Shown in pieces: positions 44,354 to 56,820 of a DNA stretch of 64,000 bases. A program made the position numbers and the translations under genes. Within the stretch, counting starts at the first letter, position 1, and every line of letters begins with the position of its first letter. The stretch covers positions 12,098,001 through 12,162,000 of the forward strand of contig CM073321.1 of the NCBI GenBank assembly GCA_037043015.1, given 5' to 3'. Under the pieces are notes generated by a model. That model worked only from the letters and a program-made list of their open reading frames with translations. It was not told the DNA's origin and made no database searches. The DNA is from Bryum argenteum. Taxonomy: Eukaryota > Streptophyta > Bryopsida > Bryales > Bryaceae.

Positions 44354-47000
44354 CTACAACCGGATCATGTTGGCTTCCTTGTGTAAGGTCGCCAAAGTCC
44401 TCACTGTCGCGTCTGAAAAGTAAAGCGGATTCCGTTTGTGAAGATGGAACACTTGCATCAATCGGAAGATTATTCGGCGCACGTTGATGCCTCGCTGGAG
44501 CGCGTCTCTTTCCACCTCAAGCAGCCCGGCAAATAGGTTCGCTAGCAAAATCATCGTCATCGCCAAAGTCTCGAATGTCAACGCGATCATGCAGTGTGGA
44601 GGCAATACCAACTGAAAGAGCAAGATCGAAATCTGTGGGTGGAACGTAGCTCTTAGAGCAATCTAAAAACCATGCTCTAGTTTTTAGCTTTGCAAGAGTA
44701 AACCTCTCATACTGGGTTGTTGTGAACGCATTGTGCGAGCTGTCTTGCTCGGTCACGAGGTGGAAAAATGGGGGGAGAGCCATGAAAGAAACTGCACCTT
44801 TTGCTACCAATTCACGAGTGAAGTACCTCGGCAAAAATTGAAAGTTAGATTTGGGATAAATAAGTTCGACAAAACAAATTGAGTAAATACTGTATATAAA
44901 GTTTCTTACCAGTATACTTGAAGATTGATTGCCAACTTTCCGTTATCAAATTTCTGCAAGTCAGTTGCCCTTGTGAATTTAGGATTGCAATTTGGAGACA
45001 AAAACGCAAGGTAAGCATGCTGCCAAAGGGAAAGTCTCCAGAACTCAATGTAGTTAGATGGTCGGATGATTTTGTCGTCCCATACAATTGGCATGGGGTG
45101 TCCTTGGAGAATGTCGGCAACAGCAGTCACGAGCACCGTCTCCAACTACATGTATAATGGTGGATTAGATATGTACATTGAACACAACTATATTTTGAAG
45201 TAACGTATGAATACAAGAGTTAATACTGAAATTACACAAGATTGATTAAACTTCGAACCTGAGCTTGGAAAGCCGCCTTTACAATCTAACATCAAAACTT
45301 CTCTCTTTCATAGGACGGTCATTGGGAAACTGCACACTTCGGCGGACAATGTCTGGACTATTCCAGAATTTAAGCCATTTGGCTTTGTACTCGCGTGAAA
45401 CATGGGAGCAAGCTATTTTTTAAAGGCTCTCAATTGTCAAATCAGGCCCATGAAACTGTGTGAAGTAGGCATTAATTAGGACACAATAACATGGAAGCTA
45501 ATGTAAGAATATCATCTTACAGTTGGAATGACAAATAAGAATATTGAAAGGTTGAATGGAGTGGACCTCATCAAAAATTGCCGAGCCATTCTCAGGATTT
45601 GCCACCGCCAAGAACTTATCGAAGTTCTTTCCACGTGATTGCTTGACTGTTTTTAGATTGGCTGCATGCATAGCCAATCAAACTCCATGGCCACTTTGTT
45701 GGTTTGGTGGTGTATTTTGTTTGTAATGCACTACTGCGAGGTCTTGAGCACGAACAAGCTCCCTCTAAAAGATTAAGCAAAGAATCAATTTAGAGTGGGA
45801 TAGGATGGAACAAGGGAATCGAAGGAAAGAAAAGATTGAATCTAGTTTGAGTATGGCTTACCTGGAACAAAAATGAGACAAAGACGTCAATAGTGAGGGG
45901 ATAACACTTAGGTACCATGTCTGGCTTTTTCCTTCAAGCACACTTCATAAGAGGCCGACGGGATCAGGTCCTTAATCGCTTCTAAAGACAAGTTACCAAA
46001 TGTTCTAATGCATTGTAACTTTGCAAGTAGACTCGTTTTGACGTGGTCAATTTCTGTTGACCTTTAAACAATCATCCGCACAATAAAAGTCAGAAAAATA
46101 TTAACATATGAGTAATTGATATTATAAAGGAATAATACAGAAGGTAAAGTTACCAGATAATGTTAGCCATGGGGTTGAGAAGGACTCCATTACTTCCTCG
46201 TGCATCAAGAACAATGCAGTCTAGTGCTAAATGCTAAGAAGGGTCGTTCTCGTGGAAGTCTTGGATATGTCTCATCCAAGTGGTGAGTTTGTGGTTACCT
46301 TCATAGACATACAACATCTTACCCATAAACTGTTGCAGATGAGGGTCTTGGGCCAAGTCTCTCTCAGAAGAGTGATTGGCATCAACCCAATGACTATTCC
46401 AAGTGCTCTGAATGTCGTCAACGAGGAGTTCATTACTTAAGTTGTCGTAAAGCGAGACGTACATAACACGGTCACCTTCTCGGTACCCTCGAACGAACTC
46501 GTTCTGTAACCTCTAAACGTCGGTTTCTAGAACAGGTCGCACTTTTGGATAGAAAATGAGGCAACTCAGAGGAACGCAAAGCCAAGACTTCTCAACAGGC
46601 TTGTTGCGAAGCCCGTTGATGACAACAACAGAATCTGTCGTAGTGCAAAGCCGAATTTCATGTTTGCTAAATTTCGGATCTAATTCACGGAGATGGACAG
46701 GGTGCTGAGCTATGCCATCTTCATCTTCATCTTCAGATGGGAAAGGAGGGCTCTCCGTTACTCCCTCTCTCTCCAGAGTAGAGTGTCTCTGAACAAGCTT
46801 AGGACTTGCCAGAGATGGCAAGGTGGCAAGTGGGTCTTCGAGTGGAAGAAATTGGACACCCATGTCATTGATTGAGCTCAAAAACGGAGTACTTCAATCT
46901 TCATGATTTACTTCCACCAAGTCATTATCGCCAGCGTCAAGACGACCAAAGACAAGAACATCTGGTTCAAGTTCATTTGGTGGAGGGTTGTCATTGTCTC
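44354..47000 (-). pseudogene. Element A2: ParB-like gene, methyltransferase part not seen
   Basis: From right to left on the minus strand: an N-terminal acidic region (MGVQFLPLEDPLATLPSLAS, 46865), PLSCLIFYPKVRPVLETDV, then NEFVRGYREGDRVMYVS, DANHSSERDLAQDPHLQQFM, and YVYEGNHKLTTWMRHIQDFH (about 46330-46270) with DCIVLDARGSNGVLLNPMAN. Exons toward 44.5 kb match A1 in order: DHVKTSLLAKLQCIRTFGNL, NFDKFLAVAN, HAYLAFLSPNCNPKFTRATD LQKF (45145-44906), YFTRELVAKGAVSFMALPPF (44834-44517). YEGNH is kept but R is K, and stops sit inside the domain. Downstream, 44517-44100 no longer matches the A1 linker or methyltransferase, so that part seems deleted or diverged. The protein cannot be made intact. 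Confidence 0.6.
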
Positions 47001-47440
47001 TTTGCTGCATAGAGAGTAGGAGAAATATACCAAGGCAAATGACAAATAACAGAAGCAACCATTTTATCCAAGCAACATGCCAACATAAAAATCATAATGA
47101 CATATTTGGTTCTTAAATGATTTATCAACCACCATGGGTAGCGTGTTTTGAAACTCTTTGTCTAAGCATGATTTAGAGCTAGACGCTCCGTACGTTGAGG
47201 ATTAATTGCCACGTTGTCGCATTTCATCTACATCGGAACTCTTAGTCTCCAAATCAATGATCTCATCCAAACTATCTTCAGAGTACTCAGAATTCATCTG
47301 CAAAACACGTGAACACAAAATTTTAGTAAAATACAAGAGATAGAAAACTCATTCTATAACATGTATAACAAATGCAAGCAACCAAGAAATACAGTCTTCG
47401 ATTGGATCGACTTAATCCAAAATAGTCACCACCAACAACA
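47001..47440 (-). other. Upstream region of A2 gene
   Basis: One short acidic minus-strand piece (NPPPNELEPDVLVFGRLDAG, about 46990-46930) and a second near 47270-47200 may be N-terminal exons of A2. Otherwise noncoding. Confidence 0.3.
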
Positions 47441-49330
47441 CTCTCAGGTTCCAATCCAAACTCCAAGATCATGCTCTCGTACAGGAGGGGCTTGCTCATC
47501 GAGGAGCATCATCAACATCGGATCATGAAACCATGAGAATGATGGCAAGCAAGAAGAAAACTAGCAATTGTAAGGACGGATACCTCATTGAACAACGCTC
47601 ACAGGTTATATTTTCAACCTCGAGCTCATGCTCTCATGTACAAGAGGCTTGTTCATATGAAGCAGTCATGAACATTAGATCACAAAACCAAGAGCACGAT
47701 CACGCGCTACCAAGACAAACAATCTTCTTTAAGAAGAGGTTAACCCAAAATTGTCACAACCAACAGCACTGTTAGGTTCCAAACCAAAATTTGAGCTCAT
47801 GCTCTTGTACGCGAGAGGCTCGCCTACCCAGGGGAATCTTCAACATCAGATCACTAAACCAAGATGAATTTCACCTTCCTTCAAAATAACCAGCAAAATT
47901 GGATGAAGATGGAACCGAAATATTTTACCATGTTCGCAAGAACAAATAACTCAAACAATCTTCATAGGTTACAAATTCCACCTTGAGTTCAGGCTCTCAT
48001 ACACGAGAGGCGTGCCCATCTTGTGCCGTGGCAAAAATCTGATCTTCTTACCATGAGCACGACGGCAAGTACGAAGGAAACCATCAAGATTGAATCAAGT
48101 TGATCATGAAGTTCTGAGGCCATGAATTGCACTTACGAGTTCCGAATCAAACTTCAAGCTCATCCTCTTGTACACAAGATGCTTGCCCATCCAAGAGAAT
48201 CTTTGACATCAGATAAAAAAAACAAGAGGAATATCACATCTTTGAAGAAAACCAGTAACATTCGATTAAGAAAATCACGAATTTGTCACCACTAACAACA
48301 CTATTAGGTTCCAAACCAAAATTTGACATGAGATCATCAACATGAGATTACAGAACCATGAGTATATTCGCGAGTAAGAAGAATAGGAGCAGCATTGGAT
48401 TACTCTTCGACACTATATTGTCACCATAATTGCAATGACGAACATAACCGACAAGTTACAAATCAAACCTCGAGCCCATCTCTCGTAGACGAGAAGCTCA
48501 ACTATTGGTTTGATCATCATCATCAAAAAATGAAACCATGAGCATGATCGCCAGTAAGAAAAAAACGAGCAACTTTCAATGAAGATCAAACCGCAATACT
48601 TTACCACAATTGGTGAAACCAGATACCTCAAACAATCTTCATAGGTTACAAATTCCACCTCAAACTCAGTATCTCGTACACGAGAGGCTCGCCCATCTCG
48701 TGCCTTGAACATCTGATCTTCTTACCATGAGCACGGCGGCAAGCACAAAGGAAATATCTTCCAAATCAGATCATGAAATTGAACCTCGAGCCCATATCTC
48801 GTACAAGAGAGGCTCAACTATCGGAAGAGGTAGGGGAAGCACCAGTGGCCGTATCGGTGGTCATTTGCCACATCACTAGGCGTCACAACAACAAAATGCA
48901 TTTGGATTCAACCTCAAAGTCTGAGTAGCCAGACTATCAAGCGCACCAATTTGATGACACTGCCTTGATAAGTGCACCAAATCCATGACACTGCCTTGAC
49001 CCAGAACATTCCATCCGAGATAAAGTTCACTCAGCACTCAGCATTTGGCACAATCCCTCATACCTCTTCTACTCTTTCAACTTCTTGCAATATCGACGGC
49101 CAACGCACTAATCTCCACTTTCCACCATCCACTCACCAGATACAAGCTAGTACTCAGTTGATTCAATGATTGTGCAGGCAGTAGTGTTTCGTAACATTTC
49201 CACGACGTCGTCGGGATGCAAGGCCGTGCGTTACTACCAAGAAATGGCCATGCGGGGCACCATTTCTGACATGGATATTGATGCCTCTGACAAGCTCGAG
49301 GCCATCTCTCGTACATGAGATGCTCAATTA
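47440..49330. repeat. ~170-bp repeat array centred on CTCTCGTACACGAGAGGCTC palindrome
   Basis: Units carry GAGCTCATGCTCTCGTACAC then GAGAGGCTTGCCCATC, or variants, near 47465, 47622, 47792, 47983, 48155, 48470, 48660, 48785 and 49297. The first five are spaced 157-190 bp. Other shared blocks are GATCATGAAACCATGAGCAT, CAATCTTCATAGGTTACAAA TTCCACCT (47955 and 48637) and AACAACACTATTAGGTTCCA. The CTCTCGTACACGAGAG core is self-complementary. Two longer direct copies (48826-48885 and 49335-49392: GGAGCACCAGTGGGCGTATC then GGTGGTCATTTGCCACATCA CTAGGC) end the array. Confidence 0.75.
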
Positions 49331-49429
49331 TTGGAACAGGTAGGGGGAGCACCAGTGGGCGTATCGGTGGTCATTTGCCACATCACTAGGCCACACATTT
49401 GATGATCACACATCTAGCTCCATTCAATT

Positions 49430-49480
49430 CAGAACATTATATATAGTCCATTCCACTTCCACCAGCACTCCTATCAGTAA
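49430..49480 (+). promoter_or_regulatory. Putative TATA box for the Ole e 1 gene
   Basis: CATTATATATAGTCCATTCC lies about 370 bp upstream of the first candidate ATG, with a possible 5'-UTR donor (CCGAGGTATGTGC) at about 49544. The TATA element is well formed; its use is inference. Confidence 0.35.
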
Positions 49481-49809
49481 TAAGCTATCACTGTTTTCAG
49501 CTGCATTAATCGATCATCTTAAGTTACAGTAGCTTCCAGGTCCGAGGTATGTGCAATCTTGCTCTTCCTAGGACATATTTACTGCAATTGCAGGTTCCTG
49601 AACTTTGCAACGGGAATATGAGAACTAGTGGCAGAAATTTTAGGGTTCACAAGGCCCAGTAGTCTTGTAGTTGAACGAGTGCGTCACTGACTCGGTTCAA
49701 ACTTGATCACTCAGATTGTTTGCAACGATATTAGTCTGCAAATGTATATGGTTACTGTGATTTGAAGATCAATGCAGCGTTTGATGTGGTTCTGGTTTCT
49801 CCAGATATA

Positions 49810-50735
49810 ATGACATTGATCGGAGGGATGGTCTTCATGGTAGTCCTAGAAATAGGTCTGAGTCAAGTTGCATCGACAAAGGAGCAGGCACACGCAGAGA
49901 AGGATTGACACTATGGTCTGCAGTTGTGATCGGAAAGGTGATCTGCGACCAGTGCATCCAAAACAAAGTGTTTCCATTCGCACATCCCATGCAAAATACG
50001 TACATGTGCAAAGCAACGTCCAACCATCAACAATGGATTCGCCTATCTGATCCATTGTGCTTTTGCGGGAGCGAAAGTGTTGGTTCAATGCAAGGACAAG
50101 TCAGGGAAAGTGGTAGCTTATGCGCAAACGAGACCAATTTCTTTGGGACTTTTGGTGAACTTCAACGGGAAAGAGGATCTGTTAGGATGCTTCATCTACC
50201 TGTCCGGGAGCTCAGACAGCCAGTGCAACATTGTCGGAGGTGGAGGCAAGACCTTGAGTCTGAAATTGAAGTTCCTGTTCAAGTTGATGTATGTGGTGGA
50301 TCCGTTGTTTTACAAGCCTGCAAGGTCGATGGGATTCTGCCCTAAGAATCGTAGTCCACCATCGCGCAGAATCACCGTGCCATTTTCCAACGGGAAACCG
50401 TCCACTTGCTCATGCGCGTAAGTCCTTTACATTCTTTTAAGTAAGGTTAGATGAGGGTTGGGTTTCTAACATTATCTATCTCTTGCAGGGACTGGTTGCA
50501 CCCTGATTACAAGTGCTACTGGCCAAAGGATCTCCAACCTTGGAAGACGACTGTGGGTGTTGTGTTCGGGAGAAGAGCACAGAAGAAGTATGGAAACAAG
50601 ACCCTGGCTGGTGGTCTTCTCACTAGCAATGAGCTTCTGCGTCAAGCCATCCCCGCTCTCCTTAATGCTCGCACAAACAAGCATTTCTACATGTCTCCTC
50701 ATGCCATCAAGACCAAATTCTCCAAGGCGCTGTAG
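49810..50735 (+). pseudogene. Pollen Ole e 1 / extensin-like family gene with frame breaks
   Basis: The first ATG (49810) gives MTLIGGMVFMVVLEIGLSQV AS, a plausible signal peptide, but the frame stops at 49906. The next frame holds VVIGKVICDQCIQNKVFPFA HPMQNTY, the Ole e 1 start (G.V.CD.C). A third holds GAKVLVQCKDKSGKVVAYAQ, DLLGCFIYLSGSSDSQCNIV and SMGFCPK to a 71-bp GT-AG intron (50418-50488). Spliced in phase 2, exon 2 reads DWLHPDYKCYWPKDLQPWKT and ALLNARTNKHFYMSPHAIKT KFSKAL, stop at 50735. Family proteins are secreted, disulphide-bonded cell-wall proteins of mostly unknown function. About 70 bases between NTY and GAK do not fit the family and may be an unresolved intron. It is the best-preserved host-type gene here, inside the A2 insertion. 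Confidence 0.65.
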
Positions 50736-53700
50736 GCCTCGTGGTCTGTGAAGTCGGCCCAGGCCAAAGCATTCCAGATTGCTAATTGGAAAGGCAAATG
50801 TCTGCTTGTTTCTTGCACGTGGTAACTTTGGCTTAGTATCCTCTTAAAACATATCAGATCTTTTTCTTATTTGATAGTACTCAACTGTAGACGGGAAATA
50901 TAGGTCTTACTAGTCAACTAGCATGGGTATGAGAATGTTGGAATAACTCTTCTAGGTAGATAACTATGAAGCAGAGTACTCTTATGAAAGAGTTTGCATA
51001 CTTATGTGTTGTGAACATAATTTATAGAACTATAATATTTCTACTCCAATGGATTTCTACCCCTTTGAATATCAATCACTTTAAAAGCTCAGTTTACTAA
51101 TTGACCTTTCAATCTAAATTAATATAGTTGTCATTGATCATTATATGTGATTGGTAAATCCTAGTCCAGGCAAGGGAAGAGTTAACCATATAGAATGTAC
51201 TATGGGCAACAAAAATTGAATGAAGAAGTGGGAGAGTTGTAACATCCACTAAAATAGCATGGAAAACACTAACAAAAGAACTCCCCTCTACATAAACATA
51301 CATTTATACAAGACTACCCTCCATACAAAGCTCTATTCGAGGCTCTCTTAAGCCAAATAAAAGGCCGATGAGGTTGAATTGGAGAATCCATAGGAGCAAT
51401 TACAATGAAAGTTCTTTCACAATTAAGAATTAGAATTGATGAAGAAGCAACCCATGAGGCTGTATCAGAAATAACCGTAAGCCATGAGAGTGTTGGGATC
51501 AGTGAAAAGGAAGGTCATGAGCCCATGGGGCTTATTATGAATCGGTACAAACTATACATTTCATTTGATATGGCACAACAATAGTAACCAACAGACTTCA
51601 AGCATGCATGCAATAAGCATATCTTGAACTGCCACACGCAAATGCTCTCCAATAGGAAGGCCAAGAACGAGGTAAAAACTCGAGAAGTCAATAACAATTA
51701 GAATTTTCTTCAAAATCTAGTTTTCTGAGCCGCATTTAGCTTTGGTGAACTAAGTCGAAGAGTGCATCGGCGTCCATCGGTAGTGAGTAAATCATCGTGT
51801 CCTTGCACTGTCTTATCAAAGCCAAACTCTCGTCTTGGAAGAACGATAGGCTGAAAGAACAATAAACTGAAGTTTTTAGCTCAAGACTGAAAATCTAGAT
51901 CAATTGCAATTTGTCTAACATGAAAACAACCTTGACAAGACAAACTTAATAGAAACGTTGAAAAACCTCTGTAAACAAACTCCGAACACTTACACTCTCT
52001 TTGAAAAAACAAGAAATAAATTCTAGAGCCAAGGATTCTAAAACACAAAGATCAATAGGAACGAATGAGTAACATGTTATGAAACCCTAATGAATAATGT
52101 TGGAGTGTGAAAACATTCTGTGTGCGCACCTTCGCTAACTATTGATTGTGGCAATCAATCTTAAGCAAGCCTATATATAGAGGCCAAGCTGCAAGTAACG
52201 GAAAGATATGCAAATACTACAACTGAAGAGAGTTGCAACAAAACGAGGTCATGCAAAACTGCGTTGTTACTACCTTTGCATCCTTCCGATGATGCATCGA
52301 AATTGAGGGCTCTAAAAATGTTTGGCAGAGTGCATCAATGAAGGTGGAAATGATGAAGCGACGCCCTCGGAGGTGCGTTGTCCTTCCTCTTGATTTGTCT
52401 TTTTGTATATACTTAAGGCAAATAGGTGGTTTTGTTTTCTTTTGGATAGTAATGACATCTCAACTTTTGAGGACTACCACGAGAGGTGTTATTAAATGCA
52501 TTAATTAAATTGTATATATGATGTGTAGATTGAGAGTTATGAAATTTTTATGTATTTGAAAATCTCGAGACAAGGTTAGAAATAAGGTTTGAAACAAGGT
52601 CAAGATTTAGGATCCAGAGTATTTTCTGTTGATGTATGTATGTACATGATACATATTTGCATAGTTGGTAAATTTTATTTTAAGATCGTACTTACATAAA
52701 AAACATCCATGAATATCTAAACTTGATCTCATAGAACATGCTTGCATTGGTGAACCACACCCCTTGTCTGTAGGCCTCAATATCAAATCTGCCTGTACTA
52801 AACTGCATCTCACAAATCTACAATGTCTTAATTGGATATACAATTGTTACCACAAAAAGTAGACCTGATTTGGAATCCAACTCAACTAATTTTGTCAAAA
52901 ATAGACTTAAGATTAATAAATCATGACACTCCAAAGTCTTAGCCCTTCATCTTATATGTCAGAGTTTGAAATAAATGACATAAATGACGTTCATCAATAA
53001 ACATGAAAGCGATAATTTGATGATGTGTAAACAGAATAAATCTCCAAAACAATATAAACAAAATCAAGAGTTTACAATCAATGCATCCAACACTTTCTAG
53101 ATTCAGAGAATCTAGAGATATTTCACCTTTATAATTTGTACAAATACAAGAATGCTAGTTGGAAAATCATATTGGGATAGTCCAATTTTTTATACTCAAA
53201 ACTCAAATTGCTATATTGAAGTAATGTGCCATACACCAAAAACTAGGAAGTTTTTCCATTGGATTACCTTAACTTCCATGCACAAATTTTAGAATATGTA
53301 CAAAAAACACTATCCAAGTAAAACGAGCAAAACTCCCACTTGCTAAGGATGGTCATTTAAGATAAACTTTGCTACAGTATTGATATTCTTCACTAGGAGA
53401 TACCTTTTGACTAAAATGGATATGGCACTCCCTCCGGCTAAGCCACAACACATGCACACCGAAACATGCACATTGGTCAAGGCAATGGGTGCGAGTACAC
53501 ATTTCTGACTGGTTGAGAGTCTCCAACTTATGACCTTGCCTCCAATTTGGATGGATCCTAATGAAAGCATGGTGTTCTATGAGAGTGCAACAATCTCTAC
53601 CAACAGTAACAACTAACAAGCAAATACACATGGGGTGCTTGATTAAAACTATGGCAGACTATAGAAACTTCGAGATCTGAGCTTAGCACTGCGGAATTGT

Positions 53701-54060
53701 GATGTTGGAGGAGGTGAAGATGGCTTTGACCCGGTTACCGAGGCCCTCTCCGTGCCTCTATGTAGTCCCTTGATCATACAACTAGGCTGAGTTTTACTAT
53801 GCTTTAGATAGGGCGATTCTGCAAGTGGGAATCCATCCATGCAAGTTGGGTGTTTTTGGGTGCGGGCCAAGGTTGGCTGACTGTGCATTTGAGTGTATTT
53901 ATCGGACGGGACATCAATGCTTGCAATCAGATTTCGGTATAACCTCTTGTCTAGAATCTTCAATGTCTTAGGTCACTCCATGAATCAATGTCAAGTGGCT
54001 AGCTCCTAGCTATCCGTCTAACTAGCCACTATAGCCCGGATCAAGTCGTTGCTCATTAAA
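50736..54060. other. AT-rich DNA without supported genes
   Basis: No frame reads as a recognisable protein. The stretch at 53343-53963 has overlapping minus-strand frames of moderate length without family resemblance or splice pairs. No repeat was matched elsewhere. Confidence 0.4.
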
Positions 54061-54061
54061 G

Positions 54062-54138
<77 letters not shown>
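54061..54138. repeat. (TA)n microsatellite, about 78 bp
   Basis: An almost uninterrupted TA dinucleotide run. Its length is likely unstable and hard to assemble. Confidence 0.95.
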
Positions 54139-54140
<2 letters not shown>

Positions 54141-54164
54141 AGTATATGTATTTTCACCACCCAG

Positions 54165-54422
54165 TATGGCAATATTCGTTACTTTGAGACAATAGGAGCA
54201 CTTTGAGACTATGAGGATATTTTAGGTCTGTTGGATTTATCCCCAGGTTGGGAATAATACTTGAATGCAACCTTTGGGAAACAAAGGTATTCATATATAC
54301 TGATATGTAAAAGCCTCAAATTATCAAAAAGATTCAATATTGAACATGTAGAATAGTTTTTCTTTATCCTTGGATAAAATATGAGTCTTCAAATTGCCGT
54401 CAATGTAACGAATATCGCCATC
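54165..54422. mobile_element. Small MITE with ATGGCRATATTCGTTAC ends
   Basis: TATGGCAATATTCGTTACTT at the left is mirrored by GTAACGAATATCGCCATC at the right, giving about 258 bp with an AT-rich interior. It directly follows the (TA) run, whose expansion may be linked to insertion at a TA target. No second copy was seen in the window. Confidence 0.6.
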
Positions 54423-54640
54423 AATCTTGAATTATACTATCCTAAATTCCATGATAATGGATACCAAGTTCCATGGTCATGGGTCAGGAATATACAAATA
54501 TTCTCAAGAATATTCTCATTTTATAATTTCTATTTTTATTTTTAGTATTTTTTTATTAATAATAAAAAAATCTCCTCTTGCAATTCTGAAAATGTACGCT
54601 CATCGCTCTCCGCTCTACGCTCTACGCCCGCATACTAGCA

Positions 54641-56820
54641 ACGTCGGCTCTCTTCGATGTGAAGAGGGCCCAAAAAGTAGTGTCAACAAGCAAGTGGGCA
54701 AAGTTAAGCTCAACATTCAGAATGAGCTGAAAATCATAACTGCTCTTGATGATGACTACAACGTCTGGTCTGAGCTCATCTCTACAACATTCCAAGGAGA
54801 GTTCATCCACTCCGACTCAGGAAAAAAGATGAAGGAGTTGGGCAAGTGAAAGCTATCACGTGGAATAATCTCTAGGGAGTTTTTCCGGTGGATTGGCAAG
54901 ACGAGCTACGCACAACTTACATGGTTAGCCGAGCAGTTGTTGAACAAATCCAATCCGAAGCAGTCACACGCATAATCAAATGTCACGATGAAGCAGATGA
55001 AGGTTGTGTTTGTGGATTGCTACAGCGCTTACGACTAGCATGAGCACTACAAAAGGAAGACTATAGTGAAGCACATTATTCACAATATAGTTTTGGAGGT
55101 CCTGCTGTTTAGCATGAGCGGGGACTTTAGGAATGATACCTGGAAGAAACTCAATAAGGATTTCAAGATCACACTAGCTACACTCAATGTTTTGCCGACA
55201 ACTTCTGGAGAGGTCTTCTTCATGCTAGCAAAGTTTCTCTGCAACAATAACAAGTATCTCGAAGAACTCTTGCTGCAAGGACCGGATTTTTTGAAAGTCT
55301 TCCTCGCAAATATGCGGAAATTTTAGGTCTCAAAGGGCCTAGCAAATTTCAAGGCCTACAGCCTAGAGCACGACGTGCTAAGAGAATGGCACAATGATTC
55401 TTGGACAGAGTCATTTGTGTTACCCGCCAAAGCACCCGCAGATATCAATACCGAGGACCACAACGACTACGAGGATCAAGATCGAGGACCACAATGACCA
55501 CGGAGATGAAGACCAAGGACCACAGCGACCACAGGGATCAAGACCAAGGATCGCAGGTAAGGAGGAACACCAGGGCAAGATTAGGTTTTATTACAATATA
55601 AATAGAGGACAAATTACATAGTTTACACTTCCATGTCTTGCACAAGTGCAGTAGTAGATCCACGAGCGCATTATTGCACATCTATGTAGCCATTCGGCCC
55701 CTACTCATTCAATGCAAACACGGACCAACTTTCCTCAATCTTCTTCCTCCCGCTAAAACCCTCCTCCTCTCCTTGCCTCTAAAACTTTGAATGCTCTCAT
55801 TTCTACGTAGGCCGTGGTGTCATCAATCTTCACAGGCCCAAGTCTTAGTGTCTGGGTCCGCGGGCCACCGCGGGACACAGCGTTGTCACGGGGAACTTGC
55901 ACTCAGGCTTTTTGCCGCGCCGAGGCCATAGACGCAATGCACAGACAGCGCCCTGGCCGTGGAAGACGAACGAGGAGTAGAGCCAGGGGAGCATAACCCT
56001 CGGGCCGCTGATTGTCTAAACCCACGCTCAGACTCTCCTGTGAGTTGACATAGCCACGGCAGTGTTAAACACCCTATGATTAAGCACGATAAATGAGCCC
56101 ACGCCCGGTCATCGATATTGCCTTTTTACCTTGGCAACCCTGGGATATCCGTGGTTTTGGAACCATGATCCCTGTTTTTCTCCAACCCCCCTGCTCTTAC
56201 GCCTCTCCTTGTACCTCGAACAGCTCCATACGCATACCTTCGCTAACAATTTGCAAAGAGCATCAAAATCGCAATATTGGACTTCTGAAATCTGCCTGGA
56301 GCACAGGAGGCTCAGGATCATCACGCGCTGCTCCATAATTCTACAACGTCTTCCAGGTCTTGAAGTCCATCAATGACCTGGTGACCACTGAAATTCCCGT
56401 GTGGGTATGGATCTGTGAATCTAAAGACGCGGAGGCAAGAATCAAGAACCACCTCGACAGTTGCGAGTTTTGGAAGAATCATAAGATTGAGTATACGGAA
56501 TACATTCCGGCTCAATACGAGCAACTCGAGGATTATACCTACTCATCCAAGAAAGCAACGGATCACGTACACATCCTCTTTTTGTTTTGCAGGAGGCTGA
56601 AGCTGAAGATGGCAAACCTTCCTAAGTTCTTCTAAGCTCCTGAGACTCCAGAGTTCAAATTGGTCGCAAAATACAACAAACTCTAGTACCGTATTTATAA
56701 TACAGAACTGAGGATGGAGCTCTACTTGAAGTTACTTGATCTCCTCTGCAAAGAAGGAGATGCAGCATTAACAGTCTTCGGTGACGAGAAGCTATATTGT
56801 GCTGCTTAGGTAAGGACCGA
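54641..56820 (+). pseudogene. Element B2: right part, central and methyltransferase-like exons
   Basis: Just after the A2 right end the frame resumes: VGKVKLNIQNELKIITALDD DYNVWSELISTTFQGEF, stop at 54847-54849, SREFFRWIGKTSYAQLTWLA, then IVLEVLLFSMSGDFRNDTWK KLNKDF (55080-55326) and acidic repeats rich in Asp/Gln (55440-55550) before a GTAAGG donor. From 56341: VFQVLKSINDLVTTEIPVWV WICESK, YSSKKATDHVHILFLFCRRL, then TELRMELYLKLLDLLCKEGD AALTVFGDEKLYCAA, stop and GTAAGG donor at about 56810. The last segment parallels ELRMEFYIGLI and FSGSRFMVAS in B1 and resembles methyltransferase motifs X and I, with GDE where FxGxG is expected. Stops at 54847, 55324, 56633 and 56685 show decay. GC-rich DNA at 55.8-56.05 kb is probably intronic. 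Confidence 0.5.

Larger units (their letters stand above)
43198..54635. mobile_element. Element A2: 11.4-kb insertion with inverted terminal repeats, splitting B2
   Basis: The left end GTATGCAAGCGTAGAGCGGT (43198) continues GAGCGGTGAGCGGTGAGG. The right end read in reverse is GTATGCGGGCGTAGAGCGTA then GAGCGGAGAGCGATGAG (54635 back to 54594). B2 coding and palindromic intron sequence lie on both sides. Inside are the A2 gene (-), a tandem duplication, a ~170-bp array, an Ole e 1 gene (+), AT-rich DNA, a (TA) run and a small MITE. The left end is also the 3' end of the A2 gene, as in A1 and A3. No target duplication is obvious. Confidence 0.55.

Noticed and set aside
47440-49330. Tandem open frames in the CTCTCGTACACGAGAG array
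   Set aside because: Frames are short, differ between units and show no conserved translation.
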